64,000 bases of DNA from Paraescarpia echinospica. Lineage: Eukaryota > Annelida > Polychaeta > Sabellida > Siboglinidae. The notes beneath the pieces are model-generated. The model was not told the DNA's origin and did no database searches. It saw nothing but the letters and a program-made list of their open reading frames with translations. Below, piece after piece: positions 24,501 through 35,701 of this stretch (its first letter is position 1; each line of letters begins with the position of its first letter). The stretch lies in assembly GCA_020002185.1 (NCBI GenBank), contig CM034537.1, positions 14,229,905-14,293,904 on the forward strand. Direction: 5' to 3'. The position numbers and the translations under genes were made by a program.

Positions 24501-27500
24501 GTTTATATGTGCGCCCACATCTCCGTCAGTTTTGCATGTATCGGGCTGTAATTATGCAAGTGATCTGCTGGCCCATTGAGATGGTTCGTATATTTATACA
24601 TTTTCTAAATTCGTCAAGGAGTGGAGAACTTGGGGGGCTGAATATTTCAAAAGGTTTAAGTTATTGACGTTTGAAAATCCTCAGTGCTTAACATGCACCA
24701 GGTCTACCTGTTGCTGGTCAGGTAAGCATTTCGCCACATCAGCTCCTTGAGCATGTGCCACTTCTGGCAAACAACACACTGCAACAATTCTGTGCAGTTC
24801 CAGCCACGGAATTTAATGTTTTTCTAATCGTTGTACAGGTAATTATTCCATGTATAAATGTGTCACTGGGTGTATGCAGACAAATGTTTTAGTTTTTATG
24901 TTATTAACATTACAAAATCCAGGACACGTAACCCAGCAGCCTGTTGCTGGTTATATCAGTTACACGGGTGAGCGTGTGCGATTTCTGGCAAAAGGTTGTC
25001 CTAACAACTAGTCCAGTGACCAGTTATAATTTATTAATGCGGGTTGACTGGAAAAATTTGGGATGGGTTTGGGGTGGCTGGAACTCAAATGTTGGGCATT
25101 TAAGGTTTGGTCTATTTTCGGTGTTCGGAATTTCCTAAATGGCACAGAAAAGCCTAGTATTCTAAGTTTTTGTAAGTAAAGTGGCAGACACCCGTATTGT
25201 TCAGCCCTCCGCCTATGGAAACCGTGAGTGGCGAACCACTCACCTCCAGGGGGTGTCACTGTGAGAAAAATTGGTAAATGATGAACATAGTGTAATGGTG
25301 GTTTATTAGTGCTATCTTTATGTTTTGCGAACATATCGTGCTCAATAGTAGTTGGTTTTGACATGAATTAAACAAATTTTGAAGTCTAGAAAAATCATGA
25401 CGGCAATGGTATGGACTTTTATAGTTTTTCAAGTATATGAATCCTGTTAGAAGGAATATATATATATGAATATATATATATATATGAATCATATATGAAT
25501 ATATATTATATATATTATATATACACATATATATATATTACATATAATATATATATTATATATATATATAAGCAGATAATATTAATTAATATATCATGTC
25601 GTGTAACATGAGAGAGTCATATGCAATGCACTACTGTTTTCATGACTATTCAAGACTTATATTTGTCTGTGTAAAGAACTAATCAATGCAAACTTACAAT
25701 GAATGCAATACTTATTATAGATGTATGTTTGTCATTGTCAAAATGAATGTAATTTTAGGGGGATGTACATGTCATCGTTATGAAGCATGTCTAAAATATC
25801 CAACAAAATAGTGTGACATACTTTGTGGATAAGTACCTTAATTAATTAAGGGGTCATGCCCCAGTTAGACAAAAAAAGGGCAGTGTATTTTTTTGAAATA
25901 ATTTTTTACAAAATTCACATGCTCTGACATAAGTGCATTTGAGTAGTCAGATTTCCAGGTGTGGTTGTAGAAGCTGTTGGCAGTAAAGTGGTGTATTCTT
26001 AGGTGATTTTACTAAGCAGAAGGCTATTTGGTAGCAATTTCGCTATTTGACCCTTTAGCCTGAGTACTGCCTACATCCATTCGTACATATTGATGGGTGT
26101 CATACATACAGGCATTTTGCGAGAGCTAGAAATATCTAATTTTGACTAAACTCGACCAGCATGTCAACGAGATGATGATAACAGCATGTCAATGAGATGA
26201 TGATAACAGCATGTCAACGAGATGATGATAACAGCATGTCAGCGAGATGATGATAACAGCATGTCAGCGAGATGATGATAACAGCATGTCAGCGAGATGA
26301 TAACAGCATGTCAGCGAGATGATGATAACAGCATGTCAGCGAGATGATGATAACAGCATGTCAGCGAGATGATGATAACAGCATGTCAGCGAGATGATGA
26401 TAACAGCATGTCAGCGAGATGATGATAACAGCATGTCAGTGAGATGATGATAACAGTATGTCAATGAGATGATGATAACAGCAGATAAGTAGCTTCATAA
26501 TTTTTGTTGTCTGAAATGGTGTCACTACTGGTCATGTTGTAGGTTTGATGATAACAGCATGTCAGTGAGATGATGATAACAGTATGGCTGCACCATTCCT
26601 GGCAGCTGGGGCTGGAGCTCTGAAATGGTGTCACTACTGGTCATGTTGTAGGTTTGACCGGTGGTCTGGCTGCACCATTCCTGGCAGCTGGGGCTGGAGC
26701 GGTCATTGGCAGTGCGGGGGCTACAGCTCTTGGGTCAGCCGCGGGGGTCGCCATAGTCAGTTCTCTCTTCAGTGCTGCCGGCGCAGGGCTCGGAGGTAGG
26801 GTGTTGGAAGACAGCTGCATTTCTCTGTGTAGTCGTAATATGGGTCACATAAACACATCTTAAATTTGTACAAAGTCTAATATTTTTATGTTTATTTTAT
26901 ATTTTATTTGTGTTTTAATTAAACTTAATCTTGTTAATATAGTTTGAACAATGTTTGTGAATGTTAATCTTGTTATTCAGTACACAATTCCATGTACCTA
27001 TGGGTGAAGTTCATTTCAACAAACATGCTTCTAAGATAATGAATAGAATGCAGAGTAGGATGCCGCAATATGATATTGTGGAGTTCTGTTTATTTATTTA
27101 AACGCTGTTCCAAAAATTGTGTTCATGTGTGTATGTGTAATTGTTTAATTGATTGTACCTGTTGCACTCTTTCTATTGCCAAAACAAATTCATTATTAGT
27201 TGTTTAATTGCTCTTATTGCAGGCACATCCTATTCTTCACCATGTTATGTGCCTCCACAGTACGGCATGGAAGTCTTGGAACTGCTTGTGTCATTCATTG
27301 AGCTAACACATGTGATATGGAAGTCTTGGAACTGCTTGTGTCATTCATTGAGCTAACACATGTGATATGGAAGTCTTGGAACTGCTTGTGTCATTCATTG
27401 AGCTAACACATGTGATATGGAAGTCTTGGAACTGCTTGTGTCATTCATTGAGCTAACGCATGTGATATGGAAGTCTTGGAACTGCTTGTGTCATTCATTG

Positions 27501-30500
27501 AGCTAACGCATGTGATATGGAAGTCTTGGAACTGCTTGTGTCATTCATTGAGCTAACGCATGTGATATGGAAGTCTTGGAACTGCTTGTGTCATTCATTG
27601 AGCTAACGCATATGATATGGAAGTCTTGGAACTGCTTGTGTCATTCATTGAGCTAACGCATATGATATGGAAGTCTTGGAACTGCTTGTGTCATTCATTG
27701 AGCTAACGCATATGATATGGAAGTCTTGGAACTGCTTGTGTCATTCATTGAGCTAACACATGTGATATGGAAGTCTTGGAACTGCTTGTGTCATTCATTG
27801 AGCTAACACATGTGATATGGAAGTCTTGGAACTGCTTGTGTCATTCATTGAGCTAACACATATGATATGGAAGTCTTGGAACTGCTTGTGTCATTCATTG
27901 AGCTAACGCATATGATACAATGACAAAATTCCTAGAATTGTCACTGCTTGGAAATGGTGTTCTCGAAGATCCAGGGCAAAATCCACGAAAACACACAAAA
28001 GTTAAGCATAGATTGGGGGTTAATTTTTGACTGATATAAAACAGATGTTTTGAAAACTTTAATAATTATTTCAGTTGTCAATTTCATTGCAGCTATTTTT
28101 GTGTGAAATCGCATTATTGATTGTAGCTGATTCTGTGCCCGTTATTTGTTGACAGGGTACAAAATGAGCAAGAGGGTTGGCGAGATCGAAGAGTTCACCT
28201 TTGAACCTCTGACAGAGGGCAACCAACTGCACGTGACAATAGCGGTGTCAGGCTGGCTCGCTGAACATCAAGGTGTGTTTGTCATAGTCATCTTTGTGCA
28301 GCCTCCGTCTGAGGAATAGTTCCATTTGAATGTACTTCAGGGATTTGTCCTCTGTTGAAATTATTCTGTTGTATTATTCTTATTATGTTATCATGTAATC
28401 ACTTTAACATAATTTACTAAGAATTAACAAGATTGTCATGAAAAGTAAAAATCCTCTATGGCAACTGCTCAAGGAAGCATTTGGCTTATGAGTAGCCTAA
28501 TTTGTTTTAGCAATATGTTACCTGCCATTCTAGGATATTTGTCAGTTTTGTTGTTATACATTATCCACTTTGTTAGCATTTGTAAATACAATAAGAAGAT
28601 ACAGTTTCCAATCATTTATAGTCGTTTCTGAGAAGGAATATTTTTTCTCTAATCACATCTGTTCCTATGCTAATATTGCTTTGTATCCTTTAATTCTCCT
28701 TTCTTTTAATCAACAATAAAATACTTCTTTCTATATTTGTTATGGTGGATATGGCACAGATAAGACATCTCCACTCTGTTAGTCTCTATAGCCTTATGTT
28801 AAAATCTTTCCCTTTAAAATTGCCTCCTCAATTTGAGTTTTTTACATGTGTCATTTCACATTTTTTGGCCAAAAATTAAACCAGCCTTACAATATTTTAA
28901 AGATCCTGTTCAAGGCCATAGGTTGAGGATTAGAAACTGTGTCCGAGAGTGATAGATGGTTGTAGAGTTCAAGCACTCGTGGCTGGGTCTGGCCAATAGT
29001 CAGGAGCAGTATGTGCTCAAGTATGAGTCCAAGTACCTGAGGGAGCTCGGCAAGTCTCTTGACTACGTCCTCTCTTTCGCTGTCAGCACTGCTGCCCAGG
29101 AGCTGCTAAAGTACACAGTACTCTCTAGTAAGTACCACAGCAAGTACAAAGTACTCTCAAGTTAGTACCACATCAAGTACACTGTACTGTCAAGTAAGTA
29201 CCACAGCAAGTACATAGTACTCTTAAGTAAGTACCACATCAAGTACACTGTACTCTCAAGTAAGTACCACATCAAGTACACTGTACTCTCAAGTAAGTAC
29301 CATGTCAAGTACACTGTAGTCTCAAGTAAGTACCACTTCAAGTACACTGTACTTTTAAGTAAGTCGCACAGCAAGTACACTGTACTCTCAGTTAAGTATC
29401 ACAGCAAATACTCTGTACTCTCAAATAAATACCACAGCAAATACACTACTCTGACGTAAGTACCACAGCAAATCCACTGTACTCTCAAGTAAGTACCACT
29501 GCAAGTACACTAACAAAAAAGTACCACTTAAAGTACACTGTACTCTCAAATAAGTACCATGTTAAATATTCAAGGTACACTCTTGTTTGAGTTATTACAG
29601 TCTTCATTGTGTGTAGTCTGCAGATAAAGTCAAATATATGTAAATATGGTACAATACACATTCTTTATACATCTTCAAATGTATCATTTGCATAAAGAGC
29701 TCACACATGTATGTCATATTTAGTGGGAATATTTGCAGAGGAATGAGTAAAAACACATAAAAGTTTACAAATCTGCAAACAAAATGATAAATTTATAATG
29801 ATACATATCAGTAAATGAAAATTAAAAGATCAATGCTGGAGCATTCCAGCCCTTCCTCTCTCTCTCTATCTCCCCTCTCCATCTCTCGCTCTCTCTCTCT
29901 CTCTCCCTCACTCTCGCCCCCCCTCTCCACTCCCATTCCCACTCTCACCCTTTTCCTCCCCTCTCGTCCACCCCATATCTCTTTCTCTTAGTGTTTGTCT
30001 CATTCTGTCTGCCAGCCACTTTCTGGCTCGCAGAGATAAAGTGGGCACAGAGAGGTAGAAAGAGATAGACAGAGTGATAGAGGATGTGTCCTTTTATTGT
30101 TCTGTTTCTATCAGCACTTGTTAAGACTCAGTGGACATGCAAGTGGGCCCAATGAGCACAGACAAGTTTATTTTAGTTACATGCATTGGTGTTCCTATAT
30201 TGGATAATAATTAGTCATATTAGATTATAATTTCCGGCAGTCTGTTGATGTTTCCCAGAGAAGTCAGATGAACAGGGGGCGAAGCATGATGTGTTTTGAG
30301 CAGTTCCGAGGACTGGATAACGTACTTGTATAAGAACTTACCTTTACCTATTTAAAACTAATTCTGTTGATGTACATAATGACCCCTGTGCTCTGTGCAC
30401 TCTGCAGGTTTGATGGTGGCCATCACGTGGCCCGTGGCGGTGTTGTCGGTTGCCACGGTGATTGACAACCCCTGGGGTGTGTGTACCCAGAGGGCAATGG

Positions 30501-33500
30501 CAGCGGGCAAGATCCTGGCTGACGTCCTCTATACACGGCAACAGGTGGGAAGTGGTCTAGAGCAGGCATACCTTCATGTGCCATTCTCATTTTGTGTTAG
30601 GATTGACTGCGGGTTGTATGTATAACCGTGTGTGTTTTTACGCGACCTTGTCTGTTCCATAACTCAGACTCTCTGTCTCGAATCAGAGTATAGTATTATG
30701 CTGGATTCCAATCACCTCATGTTTATTGTATATATCACTTTGTAACGCCTACTTGACCCAGTTGGATAAATTTACAAGTGGTGAAGTCGGGCAGCTCCTG
30801 AACTCTTTGAGTTCACCAAGTCGTGTTTACTGTATAAATGAGCCTATTGGAATGCAGCGTTAGACTATCCATCGTATATTACCTATACAAATGTACACAA
30901 GTTTGCTGAATCCGTTGGACTTTGTCCAGAAACTCGTGGTTATCCGTACCTGCCTCCGTTATTGCACGGCCATTGTGTCGAATCCGGACCGATCTTGATT
31001 TCGCCCTTATAACTTGAGTTTTGCCTAACTTTGATACCTCAGTGCATTAGTTCCATCATTCATCATCATTCCAGGCATATTTATATTACAAAAATACAAC
31101 CATGTTTGTGCTAGTCTGCACCGCTGCGGTCGTGCGTTACCGCATCGTGCGCGTTAAATGAGCGATATAGCAGCGTATGTTGATGCATACCAGGGTGCTA
31201 TTTACGCCTCAAAAGTGTGCTAAGACGCAATATTGCTAAATATGCCTGGGATAATGTTACCCTTGCACTCGGTTGCTTCTCTCAGCCACAACGAAACTGC
31301 CTATTGCAAGAGAATAAATACTAACCGGTCCCTTACTACGTAGCTAGCTGTATATTCGCCAGGTGGCACCATCGTCTCGCTGTTTGGGTGTGGTAATGGC
31401 GTATGCCAAGTAAGCGTGTCGTCCGAGTTGGATACGTTCACCTTTCGATCACACATTGGAATGTACTACGTGTTTAGTACTATTAATGTAGGTTGCTTAG
31501 TGTTACCATCTATTTATATATTCACGTGTGGTCAAGAGGATACAAGAACGCTGCAAAGTCTCCAGATATGTGTGAAAAAATGTTATGTACAAGATCGTCA
31601 AATGTCGCAGTAATTTGATATCGGGGGAGAGTACACTGCATTACGGATTCCCGACATCGCCAAAAATGGGGGTGTACGCTAATTAGGGTATGTACGATAA
31701 TTAGAACGAATTTGGTAAGTTTAATTTAATTAACAATTTGGTGGACAATGTAACTTTCAACTTATATATTTTGGTATTAAGAACATTATTTAATAAATGA
31801 GGAATAGATTAGGTTGTTTTAAAGTATTGATTGTCTTATATAGATGGGGTGTCTAGTACTTTGTGCCATTTGGAGAAGTATATTTAAAAGGCAAAAGGTT
31901 CCTTCTGCTTGAGTGCTGATGTAATGCGAAATAAAAATAATTCCATTCATGTTTTTTGTTTGGAGCAGTTAAAATTGAACAACATTTGACTGGTTAGCAT
32001 CAGTTGTAGCTTTTGTGTCTGTCATGAACATGTTTCTGATAATCCGAGTTAGAAACTAAACACACCCCATCATCATTTTTAATTGGGAAAGCACTATCTA
32101 CATTTATAACAATAATTGGCGTTTTGTCAGGGTACTTACACCAACGGGAGGTTAAAGTTTAAGATCCCAGCTCTGTGAGTTCACTGTGTGTTACACATTT
32201 ACTTTCAGCGTTGTATATTTTGCTTCCCCTGGCCTAGACAAAAGGTAGAACAGACCAATCGCTTATGTTGTCTCTTCAAAAAAGACACACAATGTGGGGT
32301 GAAAGACATTGCCCAAGGTTTTAAACAATGGTTGGTAGTACAATTCAAACCTTGGTTCCCTCAACTGATTGTTTGATGCTCTACCGCTTGACCACTGCTC
32401 TCTATCTAACAGTGTTAGATAGAGATATAGTTCATAGTTGTAACTAATAACATAATGCAACTATATTTATGCGTACTGTGTGATTATTCGAGAAGAGATT
32501 TGACGTGTGGTTTAGCTGACACGTAAAGTTGATTTCTTCTGTCTCCAGGGCAAAAGGCCAGTGACCCTGATAGGCTTCAGTCTCGGTGCTCGAGTCATAT
32601 TTTACTGTCTGCAGGAGCTGAGCAAACGCAAGAGTAAGTCGCCCTCACCTTCTGTGATATTGCTGTCTCTTCTAGTAGGTATACTGTATATAAGAATCCT
32701 CCAAGATTTTGGCATGTTGTGGTTGGCAAATGTATAGCTTTTGATATTGTTTGTGGGTGAAGGTAGGAGAAATTCCTTATGGTCATAGGCATGTTTAATG
32801 CTCAAAGTTGGCATATGATGTACATTGGAACAAACATTATTATGCATGCGCTCACTTTCTCACCCACACACATATGCCACACTCATGCATGCTTGCATGA
32901 AAGCACACACACACACACACACACACTCATGCACGCAAGCACTCACGCACAGACAGACAGACAGACACACACACAGACACACACCTGAACCAACTCCTTG
33001 TTGTGGATGTGCCCTGGTTAGGCTGACCATGTGGTCTGACATGTTTGCCAGACAGCATGGGAATAGTAGAAGACGCCATCCTACTCGGAGCTCCAGTGAC
33101 AGGCAACAGTTCTCAGTGGGCGGAGTTTGGTCATGTAGTGGCTGGAAGACTGGTGAATGGCTACTGCAAGTGAGTCTCTCTTGTAACCTGGATGAAGTTA
33201 TCTATAGAATTGAACTTTGTTGTTATAATTTTGTTTTCATATTGTTATGGCATGCAGGAAAAACTTCTTTAATGTAAGGTATGTATAGGTAGCTAGTACA
33301 TGAAACTGAAATAGTTATGGATGTGCATTGTTAATACATCAAAAGGAGGATCAAATTTTAAATTTAATGTTATCTTCTAACTGGTGTTAGGCCAATAGTT
33401 CAACAGAATATATCGATAACACACTATTAACTTTTTGAAATCTTGCCATTTTGAAAATTAGTTGATTTTTCGTCTAAACCTTGTAAGAATAGTTAATAAG

Positions 33501-35667
33501 TTTAAGAATGTGACCTAGATTTTGAAGGGGTTGAACACAAAAGGAAATCTTCATGTACAACAATAAAAGGAAAACTTGACCCTTTTCATAAGCTAGCACT
33601 TTAATTAAAACACCATCACAGTTTCAAGTAGTTTATCAACACTAGCAGTAATGTCATGTTGGGAAATAATTATTAATATCAGTGTTTTGACTGTAATTAT
33701 TTTAACCATTCATGTCATTATGCAGTGCGCAGTCCATGCTCACTACAAGGACGGTATTACAACCATCCACTTAAAAGACACACTTTGTGAAATCCCTGTT
33801 CTGTCCTGCACTGTTTTACATACAGGAACAGTTTGACCATGTCCCAACATCATATTGCATAGCAACCATCCCCGTACAGGACTCTGCACAAGGAGTGGGT
33901 GTTGTAGGGCTGATTGGCTACTGCGCTACGTGTACAGAACCACGTCAGTTCAAGTAAACATCGCCGGTCTCTATCCTATAGACTGGAAGGACAGACGCAT
34001 GCAGAATGTTGACCTTGGATCTATTGTGAGTACCCTGCAGCAACCAATAAGGGTACAACAATACTTCAACCTGTCACAATATTCATGGGGTGCAATGATG
34101 CAGTAGCTAGAGTTATGGACTCTCGACCGAGAGAACTGGGTTTTGAATCCTGTGCTGCGGTGTCAAACCTTGGGCAAGTTCGTTCATGTAACGATAATAA
34201 ATATAGATAGAAAAATCTATTAAGTTTGGGTTGGTTGGTCAGTGCGGTACCCCAGCCCTGGCGTGACATCGTGGCCAGATGTAATTACTTTGTATGATTA
34301 TGTTCATTAAAGTTGTTCTACAAAACCTGAGTACATATCTAATGTGACAGTTCACTCTACATTGCTCCAGTTCACTCAGCTGTATGAAAGAGTACATAGC
34401 TAAAGACAGTGGTGGATATTTGTGTACGAATTGTCTTCATGCATTAATTGCAGGTCTGCCAGGGAGTAGTGTAAAGCGCTTTGAGCAGTCCTAGGGACTG
34501 GATACTGCGCTTTATAAGAACTTATCTTTTCGGTATTTGATGTGGCAGTGCAATGTTACCGATAGTATTTTGTAAAGAAATGACTTTGACTGCTAGATCA
34601 GGCAACTTGCACAGTTTGAATGGATCAGATAAGCAGGAATTGAATGGCTTGATGATTTCGTCAAAACTAAATTAAAAATGGCACAAAGGAGTTTTGTTGA
34701 TTCTAGACCTGTTAGATTTGTTGTGTTAAATCATTGAAACAAGCACATATATCTATTATTGGAGGATAATATTAATCCCCCTCATATTCACTATTTTAAT
34801 TATCTTGTCTGATTAGACTCGTTTCACCTATATCTGTTCTTTAAATCTAAATTAAATGCATGATTTGTTATAGGAAATATGTTAACATGATCCCCACTGT
34901 TACGGGGACTCTAGCTGGGTGAATCTCCCAAATCCATGCTGGAATTACCCACATGTTATCAATTTGTCACAACTGTTCCATTCACAAGTGTAATAATAAC
35001 TTTATTTATACACAGAACTCCAAAGTACTAAAACACACATATAACAAAATACCATTGGTAGTTAAATAAATTTGTAAATAAAACTTGGTAGTTGCAGTCA
35101 AGTAATAACTAATAAAAATGGCTAATAGTCTGCAAAATAATAATTATTAAATCATTAGAATTAATAATAAATTATTAGTTTGTCAGTTAAAAATAATCAA
35201 ATGTCTTACAAATATATTAATAAATATAATGGATACCAGTTTTTAGATTATTTTGAATTTTTGGCAGGTGGCCAGAAACGTTGACAAATCTCATCTTCAA
35301 GGCAACAGTGAAATAATAGAATTAATTCTGTAAGTTTTGGCAGCAATTAATTACTAGAACTACATCAGTGCAGCTGCTCAGAGATGAATGCGACATTGCC
35401 ACTTAAAAAATAACTGATATATTGCCAAATAACTGACATATTGCCAAACTACATCTGCACCAACAATTGAAATTAATTTAACACCAGTCTCATGATTGGT
35501 TAGGATTTAATCGTACAAATCGGTCAAACAATGGGGATTTTTCATTCATCAGTAGTTGAGTGTTTTTCTATTAATTAAGCAATTTGTCAACGTGTCTGGA
35601 TTTGTGTCTTTCTGATACACAGATAATTTCTGGGAGAATATAAACATAACTATTACCAAGCTAGTGT

Positions 35668-35701
<34 letters not shown>

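Noticed and set aside
29162..29380. Minus-strand leucine/tyrosine-rich open frame
   Set aside because: Shadow of the 33-bp repeat.
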